Source: Streptomyces sp. CB01881 (GTDB lineage Bacteria; Actinomycetota; Actinomycetes; Streptomycetales; Streptomycetaceae). From it: a DNA stretch of 64,000 nucleotides. Below the pieces are notes generated by a model that worked only from the letters and a program-made list of their open reading frames with translations, ran no database searches and was not told the origin of the DNA. Position numbers and translations under genes: made by a program. The stretch lies in assembly GCF_002953255.1 (NCBI RefSeq), contig NZ_CP026498.1, forward strand, positions 10,351,749 to 10,415,748. Direction: 5' to 3'. Shown here in pieces: positions 43,461-51,694 of this stretch (positions within the stretch are counted from its first letter, which is position 1; every line of letters starts with the position of its first letter).

Positions 43461-44434
43461 CCGCCGCCCCGGAGCCCGTACCGGACGCCGCCCCGGAGCC
43501 CGTACCGGACGCCGCCCCGGAGTCTGCAACGGACGCCGTACCCGAGCCCGTACCGGACCCGGCACCGCACCCGGACCCGGCACCGCACCCGGAGCCCGTG
43601 CCGGTCGCGCGGAAGACCGACCTCGGCCTGGCCCGCCTGATGCCCGACATCGACCACGACGGCGGCTGGCTGCTCACCCTGGACGACACGCCCCAGTCGT
43701 ACGTGGACCTGGGCGACCCCACCCACCTGGAGTTCGAGTACACCCGGCGGATCGGCCACCTCGTGGACACCCTGGCCCCCGCCGGCCGGCCGCTCGACGC
43801 GCTCCACCTCGGTGGCGGCGCACTCACCGTGCCCCGCTACCTGGCTGCCACCCGCCCCGGCTCCCGGCAGCAGGTCGTCGAGGTCGACGGGCCGCTGCTC
43901 GCCCTGGTGGAGGAGCACCTGCCGTGGCAGGGGCCCGGCGTCGACATCACCGCGGTGGTCGGCGACGCGCGGGCCGTACTGGAGACCGTCTCGGCCGGGT
44001 CGCTGGACCTCGTCGTCGCCGATGTCTTCCACGGTTCGCGCACCCCCGCGCACCTCACCTCGGTGGAGTTCGTACGGGCGGCCGCCGCCGCGCTGCGCCC
44101 CGGGGGCTGCTACGCCGCCAACCTCGCAGACGGCCCGCCACTGGCCTTCGCCCGGGCCCAGGCGGCGACCCTGCGCGCCGTCTTCCCGGAGGTCTGCCTG
44201 ATCGCCGAGGCCCCGGTGCTGCGGGGGCGCCGGTACGGCAACATCCTGCTGGCCGGTTCGGCGGGCCCGCTTCCGGCCGCCGACCTTGCGCGCCGCCTGG
44301 CGGCCGACATCTTCCCGGCCCGGCTGACGGACGGCGCCGGCCTGGCGGAGTTCTGCGGGCGCACGCCCGCGGTGACGGACGCCGAGGCCACGGACAGCCC
44401 GCCGCCCCCGGACGGCGCGTTCAGCGTCGGCTGA
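43457..44434 (+). CDS. Spermidine synthase-like protein
   Basis: A 325-residue protein. The first 50 residues are a Pro/Glu/Val/Asp repeat (PEPVPDAA). The remainder is a Rossmann methyltransferase-fold domain of the spermidine-synthase type: DALHLGGGALTVPRYLAATRPGS (glycine loop), VVEVDGPLL (acidic ribose-binding residue), GDARAVLE and VVADVFHG. The aminopropyl-transfer Asp pair is not clear, so the reaction may differ from true spermidine synthases. It is translationally coupled to the upstream hydrolase, a hint that the two act together. Confidence 0.88.
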   Translation: MTAAPEPVPDAAPEPVPDAAPESATDAVPEPVPDPAPHPDPAPHPEPVPVARKTDLGLARLMPDIDHDGGWLLTLDDTPQSYVDLGDPTHLEFEYTRRIGHLVDTLAPAGRPLDALHLGGGALTVPRYLAATRPGSRQQVVEVDGPLLALVEEHLPWQGPGVDITAVVGDARAVLETVSAGSLDLVVADVFHGSRTPAHLTSVEFVRAAAAALRPGGCYAANLADGPPLAFARAQAATLRAVFPEVCLIAEAPVLRGRRYGNILLAGSAGPLPAADLARRLAADIFPARLTDGAGLAEFCGRTPAVTDAEATDSPPPPDGAFSVG

Positions 44435-44440
44435 GGCTCC

Positions 44441-44471
44441 GCCCGGCGCGCCGGTGCGTCGCGCGCCGGGC
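44441..44471 (+). terminator. 11-bp stem terminator after the spermidine synthase-like gene
   Basis: GCCCGGCGCGC and its exact complement flank a 9-nt loop directly after the stop. Confidence 0.75.
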
Positions 44472-44661
44472 CGGCACGCCCCGGGGTGTCAGAATCGGCG
44501 GGTCCATGCCGGGGGACCGGGAGAGCAGGCCCGTGGCGGCCAGGCCTGTGGCAGCGGGCCAGGGAGAGCCAGGTCCGGCGCAACAGGCCGGGACAGTCAG
44601 ACCCGTGGCAGCAGGCCCGGGGGAGTCAGGTCCGGGAGAGTCAGGTCCGAGGGAGCGTGTG

Positions 44662-45507
44662 ATGAGCAGCGGGGAGCAGCCCGAGCTGGGGACGGTGCCG
44701 GAGACGGCACTGTGGACACTGTGGCAACGGGCGGTGGAGGCCCGCCGGCCGGACGCCGTGCTGCACGATCCCAAGGCGGTGGAGCTGGTCGAGCGGATCG
44801 ACTACCCGTTCGCCGACCGGTTCGGCACCAGCGGCGTCCAGGCCCAGCTGCAGGCGCTGCGGGTCGGGTGCTTCGACCGTGAGGTGGCGGACTTCCTGGC
44901 CCGGGAGCCGCGCGGCACCGTCGTCTGCCTGGGCGACGGTCTGGAGACCCAGTACTGGCGCATCGACAACGGCCGCGCCCGCTGGCTCTCCGTCGACCTC
45001 CCCGAGGCGCTGGCCCTACGCCGGCAACTCCTGCCCCCCGGCCCCCGCCAACGCTATCTCGCCGCCGACGCCACCGACCTCACCTGGGCCGACGAGGTCG
45101 ACCGCAACCACGGCGTCCTGGTCACCGCACAAGGCCTGCTCATGTACCTCCCCCCGACGCACGTACGCGACCTCATCGCCGGCTGCGCCGAACGCTTCCC
45201 CGGGGCGTCCCTGGTCCTGGACGCCGTCCCCCGGTGGTTCAGCCGCCTCACCCTCACCGGCAGGATGCGCACCCACGCCTACCAGGCCCCACCCATGCCC
45301 TGGGCGATGGACGCGGCCGAGCGCCACAAGCTCCGCACCGCCAGTCCGGCCGTCACCACCATCCGCGACGTCCGCCCCACAGGCGGCCGCGGCCTCGTCG
45401 CCGGCCTCCTCCCACTCGCTCTGACCATCCCACCCCTGGCCACCCACCGCCCCTCGGTCACCGTCCTCGACTTCGCCGACCGTGCGGACAGGCCCACACA
45501 GTCGTAG
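44662..45507 (+). CDS. SAM-dependent methyltransferase, leucine carboxyl methyltransferase family
   Basis: A 281-residue O-methyltransferase-like protein of the LCM/PpmA group. Motifs are TALWTLWQRAVEARRPDAVLHDPKA at the start, RVGCFDREV, the SAM loop VVCLGDGLETQYWRIDN, LSVDLPEAL and ADATDLTWADEV. Actinobacterial relatives methylate polyketides or sugars; no cluster is present here. GGGAG precedes the ATG. The upstream 130 bp contain degenerate AGGCCCGTGGCAGC/AGTCAGGTCCGGG repeats. Confidence 0.87.
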   Translation: MSSGEQPELGTVPETALWTLWQRAVEARRPDAVLHDPKAVELVERIDYPFADRFGTSGVQAQLQALRVGCFDREVADFLAREPRGTVVCLGDGLETQYWRIDNGRARWLSVDLPEALALRRQLLPPGPRQRYLAADATDLTWADEVDRNHGVLVTAQGLLMYLPPTHVRDLIAGCAERFPGASLVLDAVPRWFSRLTLTGRMRTHAYQAPPMPWAMDAAERHKLRTASPAVTTIRDVRPTGGRGLVAGLLPLALTIPPLATHRPSVTVLDFADRADRPTQS

Positions 45508-45673
45508 GCCGAAGGCAGCGACCTCGCCGCCGTCCCCGAGGTGCTCACCCCCTACCGCCCCGCCCGGTCCTCCAAGCGTTCGAGGCAGCATGGTGCCTGA
45601 CCACCGCCAGGACCTGAGGTACTCCGGCCTGCGCGGGCGGCGCGCATTCACCACCCGAACGGAAGACATCCCC

Positions 45674-46762
45674 ATGACCGACACCGCCGTCCTCGCCGAG
45701 CAGATCCGGGCCCGTCTCGCCGGGTACGAGCGTCGGTTCGGCACGCTGTCCGCGCAGTACTTCCGGGACCTGGCCGTCACCTTCGACGCTCCGTCGTCCA
45801 GTCGGTTCACCCCGGACTGCCTCGCTCTGCTACGGGATCTGACGCTGCGCGGCGGCAAGCGAATGCGGGTGGCCCTCCTCTTCGAGGCCGCCCGTCTCGT
45901 GACTGCCGAGCCCGTGGAGGGGCTGGACGACGCCGCGCTGAGCATCGAACTGCTCCAGACCCACGGGCTGATCCACGACGACATCATCGACGACACCCCC
46001 ACCCGCCGAGGAGGCCCCTCCACCTACTACGCCTACCGGGGGCGGTTCCCCGGCCGGCCGCAGGCTGCGCTCGGGCTCGCCCTCCTCGCCGGCGACCTCG
46101 CACTCGCCCTGTCCCTGCGGGTCCTCCTCGATTCCCACGCCCCGCTCCCGGTCCGACATGCCATGGTCGAGGTGCAGACGCGAGCGGCATCGGCCACGTT
46201 CGTCGGCCAGATCACCGACCTGGAGCGGGACTTCGCCGCGGACCCGGACGAGGGCATGCTGCACGACGTGGCCGACTACAAGACCGCCCGCTACTCGGTC
46301 CTCGCCCCGCTCCGGCTGGGACTGCTCGCCGCAGGCGTCGATCCCTCCCTCCACGACGAGGAACTGCGGCGCTATGCAAGGCTGGTGGGGATCTGCGGGC
46401 AGATGCGCGACGACTACCTGGACCTCTTCGGTGACGCGGGGACCATGGGCAAGCCCACCGGAACGGACATCCGGGAGGGGCGCCGCAACTACGTGGTAAG
46501 CGCCGTCCTGGCAGCGGCCACCGACTCCGAGCGGGAGCTGGTGGAGTCCGCCCTCGGCGACGGAGCCTGCACCGAGGAGACCATCGCCGCCATCCGCGAC
46601 ATCGCCGAACGCCGTGGCGTCCCGGAGAGAATGCGGGCGGACATGCAGCGCCGTGCACAGGCGGCCGCCACGGAGGCCGCCGGATGGCGTCCCAGGTGGC
46701 GGGAGGAGGCCGTCGCGTTCTTCGAGTACCTGCCGAGGTGGAGCGTCGAGCGAGCCCGCTGA
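45674..46762 (+). CDS. Polyprenyl diphosphate synthase
   Basis: A 362-residue trans-isoprenyl synthase. The first Asp-rich motif is LIHDDIIDD (about 98-106), the second is GQMRDDYLDLFGD (about 246), and the GGKRMR substrate motif is present. It condenses isopentenyl diphosphate with allylic diphosphates; chain length cannot be set without modelling (residues before the first motif are ELLQTHG). No other isoprenoid genes are adjacent. Start ATG has GGAAG upstream. Confidence 0.93.
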   Translation: MTDTAVLAEQIRARLAGYERRFGTLSAQYFRDLAVTFDAPSSSRFTPDCLALLRDLTLRGGKRMRVALLFEAARLVTAEPVEGLDDAALSIELLQTHGLIHDDIIDDTPTRRGGPSTYYAYRGRFPGRPQAALGLALLAGDLALALSLRVLLDSHAPLPVRHAMVEVQTRAASATFVGQITDLERDFAADPDEGMLHDVADYKTARYSVLAPLRLGLLAAGVDPSLHDEELRRYARLVGICGQMRDDYLDLFGDAGTMGKPTGTDIREGRRNYVVSAVLAAATDSERELVESALGDGACTEETIAAIRDIAERRGVPERMRADMQRRAQAAATEAAGWRPRWREEAVAFFEYLPRWSVERAR

Positions 46763-46843
46763 GCTCCGAGACCTGGGACCTGGGACCTGGGACCGCCGCC
46801 ACACCGGCAGCGGCCCGGGTGTCAGTCCGAGACCGGACTCGGT

Positions 46844-46895
46844 GCAGTCGGCGCGGGTCGCGCACGCCCAGGTGCGAGGGACCCGCGCCGACTGC
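46844..46895. terminator. Bidirectional 16-bp stem terminator
   Basis: GCAGTCGGCGCGGGTC (46844-46859) pairs exactly with 46880-46895, between the polyprenyl synthase and the convergent beta-propeller gene. A second small hairpin lies at 46824-46839. Confidence 0.85.
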
Positions 46896-46908
46896 CGTGG
46901 GCGGTGCG

Positions 46909-48054
46909 TCAGAAGGCGACGACGCCTTCTCCGCCGGCGCCGCCGGGGACGGTCTGCGAGCCGATCGGGGTGAGGGAGCCGTCGTCGTTGATCGCGAACT
47001 CGTCGAGGATGCCGTTGACGCCGGTCTGGGCGTAGAGGTAGCGCCCGTTCGAGGAGACCGCGGCGTCCACGGTGCCGGGGTCGGTGGGTGTGTTGCCCAG
47101 GACGGTCAGTTGGCGGCCGCGGTCGGCGGTGCGCAAGCCGGTGAGGGTGGAACTGCCGGCGTTCGAGGTGTAGAGCAGGTTGCGCACACCGACGATCCAG
47201 CAGGTGGCCGCCTGGCCGGTGGCCGCGAAGGCCTCCTGCGTGGCGGTGCCGTCGTGGTGGATCGTGAACGTGGCCACGGCGTTGGTGCCGGCCTCGGCCA
47301 GGAACAGGCCGTGCCGGCCGTTGGGCACGAACGCGAAGGGCACGGTCCCGGGAAGGCTCGTCGTGACGGGGGTGGCGGCGGGGGCGCCGGAGCGGTCGAG
47401 GTTGAAGACCTGGAGGCTGCTGCCGTTCGCCTTGGTGGTGACCACGAGCTGGGAGCCCTCGCCGGTGAAGCCCACTTGCCCCGGGGTGTTGGTGAACTGG
47501 GGCGTGGCGTTCGGGTCGAGTCCGAGGCGCCGGTTCCAGTCGGCCTCCTCGTGGAGGCGGCCGTCGCGGACGGTGTAGCCCTGGATCGAGCCCCCGTCCA
47601 GAGCGTTGAGGACGTAGACGGTGTCGTCGTGCACGGCGACGCTCACCGGGAAGCGGCCGCCGGAGCCGACCACCTGCCGCAGCGCGAGCCGGTCGCCGTC
47701 CACGGAGAAGACGGAGACGGTGTCGCTGCCGGCGTTCACCGCGTACAGCAGGGCGTGGCGCGGGTCGTAGGTCAGCGAGCCCTGGGAGGCGAGGTGGTCG
47801 GCGACCGATCCGGCCAGCACGCCGCCGAGGCCGTTCGTGTCGTAGGTGCCGGCCGGGGTGAGTTGTCCGTCGTCCGCCCGCCGGTAGGCGATGACCTGGT
47901 TGCCCGCCGGGTTGTCGGTCTGGACGAACACCGCGTGGTGCCCGCCGCGCGGGCGGCCTTCGCCGCCGTACGCAGCCGCGGTGGACGGGGCGACCGCTGC
48001 TGCCGCCGCGAGCGCGGTCGCGACGGCCACGGCGAGCCGGGTGATCTTCTGCAT
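46909..48054 (-). CDS. Secreted beta-propeller protein, lactonase/YncE-like
   Basis: A 381-residue protein with a signal peptide (about 1-28) and seven-bladed propeller repeats of YVNNxxSxTVSVF type (ALLYAVNAGSDTVSVFSVDG; NLLYTSNAGSSTLTGLR; RYLYAQTGVNGILDEFAIND). Intracellular 6-phosphogluconolactonases have this fold, but the signal peptide places this one outside, where binding or unknown enzymatic roles are likely. AGGAGG is 9 nt before the ATG. Confidence 0.85.
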   Translation of the reverse strand: MQKITRLAVAVATALAAAAAVAPSTAAAYGGEGRPRGGHHAVFVQTDNPAGNQVIAYRRADDGQLTPAGTYDTNGLGGVLAGSVADHLASQGSLTYDPRHALLYAVNAGSDTVSVFSVDGDRLALRQVVGSGGRFPVSVAVHDDTVYVLNALDGGSIQGYTVRDGRLHEEADWNRRLGLDPNATPQFTNTPGQVGFTGEGSQLVVTTKANGSSLQVFNLDRSGAPAATPVTTSLPGTVPFAFVPNGRHGLFLAEAGTNAVATFTIHHDGTATQEAFAATGQAATCWIVGVRNLLYTSNAGSSTLTGLRTADRGRQLTVLGNTPTDPGTVDAAVSSNGRYLYAQTGVNGILDEFAINDDGSLTPIGSQTVPGGAGGEGVVAF

Positions 48055-48757
48055 GAGGTTCTGCCTCCTGGAGGTCCGGAACCGATCCCACCCAGGTCTT
48101 GGGCACCATGGCCGGGAGTCGGAGCGACATGGGGGAGGGCTGTGACGGGAAGCCCGATGACGGTGAACGGCGTGAGAGGGCTCGCCACATTCCCTCTTGA
48201 CACGGTATGTGACGTTCTGTCGGAATCCGCTGAAGACGGCGATCCCGGCCCCGCCGGGATGTGCACGGGGCTGGTCCCGGGCCGCACGGGATCCGATCCG
48301 TCGCCGCCCGATCGGATGGGATATCAGGCAGGTGCGTGGGCTGTCGGTCGGGACCAGCACCGGGTCTGACCGGCAGCGCGACTCCCGCTGGGGGTACCGC
48401 TCTGGTGGCGAGGAATCTGCCGTCGCAACGCCGGGAGACGGCGGGCCGGCGCGAGGGCCGGCAGCAGCGAACCGGCGCTCGGGTCGGGGGGTGGGGCGCT
48501 GACCCGAGTCACGCCGATGTCACCGCCGAGGCGGGCCCATGGGCGCCCAACCTCGCCGAGCGGGAGCATCTGACGTGCCACGTTGCCCGGCTCGACGCGC
48601 GCCGGTGCCCCTGGTGGGCTGTGGGTTGCCCCAGGCGCCGATGTCGAGGGCGCCGATGCCGAGGGCGCCGATACCGAGGGCGCCGGCCTCGGTGGTCAGC
48701 CGGTTTCCGGTGGGGCGGCGAGGGTTCGGAGGAGGTACCCGATGTCCCGGTCGCAGT
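48055..48757. other. Long intergenic region, one 15-bp repeat, no gene seen
   Basis: About 700 bp lack a convincing gene. Near 48636-48695 a 15-bp unit close to GGCGCCGATGCCGAG is repeated four times. Open frames on both strands have low-complexity composition and no ribosome site. Confidence 0.5.
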
Positions 48758-49663
48758 TCACGGGGTTGCGCGCAGGACGTGTTGAAGGCTTGCGGCGAAC
48801 CGGTGGAGGACGGCGGGGTGTCCGGCGGCGCGGGAAGGGTTGAGCTCGCAGATCGAGAGCGCTCGGAATCGCGGGTCCCGGCAGGCGGTGTCCAGCGCCT
48901 CGGACAGGGCGTCGAGCGTGGGGCCGCTGTTGCGGCCGTCCGTGCTTTCGGCGAGCGGCGCGTCGGTGAAGTCCAGGACGTCGACGTCGAGGTGCACGGC
49001 CAGGGGGCCGGACGGGAGCGTACCGAGGGCCCGTGACACCTCGGTTCCCGGCGTGGTGGCGAGATCGAGGTGCGAGCCCCATCGCAGGCCCAGGCCTCTT
49101 GCCTGCTCACGTTCCCAGGGGGTGGCGGCCTCGGGGTCGATGCCGAGGAGGTGGATCCGGTCCGGGGTGAGCAGCGGGCGGTGGGCGAAGGCGGCCGCCA
49201 GCGGCTCCGCGGCTCCGGGCAGGTCCAGTCCGTGGGCGAGCCCCATCCAGTCGAGGGCGCCCTCGTGGGTGCTCGCGGGTGTGTTGAGGTCGAAGTGCCG
49301 GTCGATGTAGAGCAGGCCGGCGTCCGGGTCGCGTGCCGTGAGGGCTGCCATCACGCCCAGTGCGACGGTGCAGTTGCCGCCGATGACCAGGACGTCCGCG
49401 TCCTCCTCCAGCGCCCCGGCGACGTGGTCGGCGACCGCCCTGACGGCTTGGACCACTGCCGCCAGGTTCTGGGCCCGCGGGTGCTGCGGGTCAGGGGCCC
49501 ACACGTGCAGCGGCCCGTCCCCTGCATCCCGTACCCGGCGGCCCGCCGCCCTCAGGCGATCGATCAGGCCCAGCTCGCGCAACACGCTCGGTGCGGCCTC
49601 CTGGCCGGGCGCGTAGCTGCCCGCACTGGTCGGCGCGCCCACCAAGACGAGATCCCGTCGCAT
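48758..49663 (-). CDS. Arginase/agmatinase-family protein with altered metal motifs
   Basis: A 301-residue ureohydrolase-fold protein. The usual GGDH motif reads GGNC in VLVIGGNCTVALG, the DAHxD motif reads DRHFD in LLYIDRHFDLNTP, and the DxD motif is kept in VHLDVDVLDF. One metal-ligand His and one Asp are therefore replaced, so arginase activity is doubtful; other actinobacterial relatives have comparable GGDC variants. ATG 49663 chosen because the upstream frame is non-homologous and antisense to the TetR gene. Confidence 0.82.
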   Translation of the reverse strand: MRRDLVLVGAPTSAGSYAPGQEAAPSVLRELGLIDRLRAAGRRVRDAGDGPLHVWAPDPQHPRAQNLAAVVQAVRAVADHVAGALEEDADVLVIGGNCTVALGVMAALTARDPDAGLLYIDRHFDLNTPASTHEGALDWMGLAHGLDLPGAAEPLAAAFAHRPLLTPDRIHLLGIDPEAATPWEREQARGLGLRWGSHLDLATTPGTEVSRALGTLPSGPLAVHLDVDVLDFTDAPLAESTDGRNSGPTLDALSEALDTACRDPRFRALSICELNPSRAAGHPAVLHRFAASLQHVLRATP

Positions 49664-49839
49664 CCACCCATCATCGCCGTCCGCCCGGACGGGCGCGAGC
49701 GGGCTGCTCCCGCGGGTCACCAGGGACGTCCGGCGCATGACGGCGGACAGGCGGACAGGCCCGTTCCGGCAGGGGCGGCGCTGCTCGCGGCCCGGCCCGG
49801 CCGGTCTTCCGGGACCGGTGGCCGGCAGGCGGCGGCCCG

Positions 49840-49868
49840 TTGTTCTTGAATGGTCGCTCATGTATGTT
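49840..49868 (+). promoter_or_regulatory. Leaderless promoter of the TetR gene with embedded operator
   Basis: TTGTTC and TATGTT are exactly 17 bp apart and the -10 hexamer ends 6 nt before the ATG. The dyad TTGAATGGTCGCTCAT (49846-49861) fills the spacer and recurs in related form at the quinone reductase start. Confidence 0.7.
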
Positions 49869-49874
49869 TCTCCC

Positions 49875-50459
49875 ATGCCCAGACCGCGCGAGTTCGACCC
49901 CGACGCCGTGCTGAACCAGGCGATGCTCCGGTTCTGGGAGCGCGGGTACCGGGCCACGTCGATCGAGGACCTGGTGAAGGCCACGGGCGTCAAGCCCGGC
50001 AGCATCTACAGCGCGTTTCCCGGTGGCAAGCACGCGCTCTTCGTGAAGTCGCTGGAGCGCTACTCGAAGCTGGTCGTGCCCCAGAAGCTCGGCCGGTTGG
50101 AGGCGCCGGGCGCGTCGGTGGCGGAGGTTCGCGGCTACTTCGACGGACTGGTGCGAGACCTGCTCAGCCCCGAAGGGCGCCAGGGTTGCCTTCTGGTCAA
50201 TACGGCGATCGAGAACGCCGCCGAGGACGACGCGGCGGCGGCCGTCGTGCGCGGCCACCTGGCGCGCCTGGAGCGGTGCATGACCCACGCCCTGGAGAAT
50301 GCCGCCCGCCGGGACGAGGTGCGGGACTCGCTGGACCCGGGCGGCACTGCCAAGCTGCTGGTCGCGACCTGTCAGGGACTCATGGTCGTCGGCAAGGCGA
50401 ATCCCGACGAGGCGGTTCTGCGGGCCATCGTCGACAACGCCTTCACCGCGCTGTCCTGA
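49875..50459 (+). CDS. TetR/AcrR-family regulator
   Basis: A 194-residue regulator of the TetR group that includes NemR/AcuR-like proteins. It begins MPRPREFDPDAVLNQAMLRFWERGYRATSIEDLV, with the helix-turn-helix ending KPGSIYSAFPGGKHALF; a conserved GCLLVNTAIE with a Cys lies in the ligand domain (quoted in parts; positions about 1-60 and 107-116). That Cys is a candidate sensor for electrophiles or quinones, in keeping with the adjacent reductase. Leaderless start at 49875. Confidence 0.9.
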   Translation: MPRPREFDPDAVLNQAMLRFWERGYRATSIEDLVKATGVKPGSIYSAFPGGKHALFVKSLERYSKLVVPQKLGRLEAPGASVAEVRGYFDGLVRDLLSPEGRQGCLLVNTAIENAAEDDAAAAVVRGHLARLERCMTHALENAARRDEVRDSLDPGGTAKLLVATCQGLMVVGKANPDEAVLRAIVDNAFTALS

Positions 50460-50473
50460 CGGCGCAGCAATTC

Positions 50474-50495
50474 GGGCCACCGTGCGCGGTGGCCC
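50474..50495 (+). terminator. 9-bp stem terminator after the TetR gene
   Basis: GGGCCACCG and CGGTGGCCC flank a 4-nt loop, followed by TTT. Confidence 0.8.
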
Positions 50496-50512
50496 TTTCG
50501 TCGGCCCGATAG

Positions 50513-50528
50513 TTGAATGACTACTCAA
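50513..50528. promoter_or_regulatory. Second TetR operator candidate at the quinone reductase start
   Basis: TTGAATGACTACTCAA shares TTGAATG and CTCA with the site upstream of the TetR gene and is itself an imperfect dyad (TTGA and TCAA ends). Confidence 0.65.
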
Positions 50529-50543
50529 GAACGAGGTTCGGAC

Positions 50544-51525
50544 ATGAAGGCCATTGTCATATCCGCCCACGGCGGCCCCGAGGTCCTCACGGTCACGGAG
50601 CTGCCCGACCCGGTGGCCGCCACCGGCGAGGTCCTCATCAGGGTCAAGGCGTTCGGCCTCAATCACGCGGAGGCGTACATGCGAAGCGGCGCCTGGGGTC
50701 AGGTGGCCGCCGTCCCCGGGATCGAGTGCGCCGGTCTCGTCGAGGCCGACCCCTCGGGTGAACTCCCCGTCGGGACGAAGGTGGTGGCGATCCTCGGCGG
50801 CATGGGACGGACCCGCAACGGCAGCTACGCGGAACTCGTGACCGTCCCCGCGACCAACGTGGTGGCCGTGAACTCGCGTCTGCCGTGGGCCGACCTGGCC
50901 GCAGTGCCCGAGGTGTACGCCACGGCGTACAGCGCCCTGCACGGCAACCTCGCCCTCAAAGCCGGGGAGACACTGCTGGTCCGGGGCGCGACCTCATCCC
51001 TCGGGCAGGCCGCCGTCAACCTCGCCGTCCACCAGGGCGCAACGGTGCTCGCCACCACCCGCAATCCGGCACACGCGCCGCTGCTCAAGGAACTCGGAGC
51101 CTCCGACGTGCTGATCGACGACGGGCGGCTGGCCGCGGAGGTCGAACGCAGGGGCCTCTCCGTCGACGCGCTGCTCGACATCGTCGGCAACACGGTGCTT
51201 CGCGACTCTCTGAGCACGGTCGGGCCGCGCGGCCGGGTCTGCCAGATCGGCTTCCTCGGTGGATTCTCACCGGTGGCTGACTTCGACCCGATCGCCGATC
51301 TGCCCAGCGGCGTCCAACTCAGCTTCTTCGGCAGCGCCTTCGTCCTGGGAACCCCCGCCTTCCCCCTCTCGGGCGTTCCGCTGGACGAGATCTACGTCCA
51401 GGTCGAGGCCGGCGGCCTTCGAGCCCGCCCCACCCGGATCTTCCGCTTCGACGAGATCGTCGAAGCCCACCGGGTGATGGAGGCCGGCCAGGCCCAGGGT
51501 AAAGATGGCCGTCGTTCTCGACTGA
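50544..51525 (+). CDS. Zinc-type quinone oxidoreductase, frameshifted at its last codons
   Basis: A medium-chain reductase of the quinone/enoyl group (MKAIVISAHGGPEVL start; GLNHAEAYMRSG; nucleotide loop LLVRGATSSLGQAAVNLA), without catalytic zinc ligands, so an NADPH quinone reductase. The end should read QGKMAVVLD then TGA at 51523-51525, about 326 residues. An extra A in the AAA at 51501-51503 shifts the frame and as read adds about 80 Pro/Arg-rich residues to a stop at 51764. Core domains are intact, so function may persist. GAGG precedes the ATG. Probable control by the upstream TetR protein. Confidence 0.82.
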
Positions 51526-51654
51526 CCCGTCCGCATCACCGAGTCCGCAAGCCGGCGGCACCTCCACAGGGCCCGGCGCCGCATCGCCGCCCCCACCCGC
51601 CCTCAACGCCACCGTCGGCACCTCGGGACCGGTCAGGGTCCCTGGGCGAACTGT

Positions 51655-51687
51655 GCGGGCCCGGTCCGTGCGGTGGCCCGGGCCCGC
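51655..51687. terminator. Terminator between quinone reductase and helicase genes
   Basis: GCGGGCCCGG (51655-51664) pairs with 51678-51687 around a 13-nt loop, just beyond the helicase stop on the minus strand. Confidence 0.65.
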
Positions 51688-51694
51688 TGGGGTG

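Noticed and set aside
48324..48581. Minus-strand frame of 85 codons in the long intergenic region
   Set aside because: Low-complexity Pro/Arg composition, no ribosome site, no homologue recalled.
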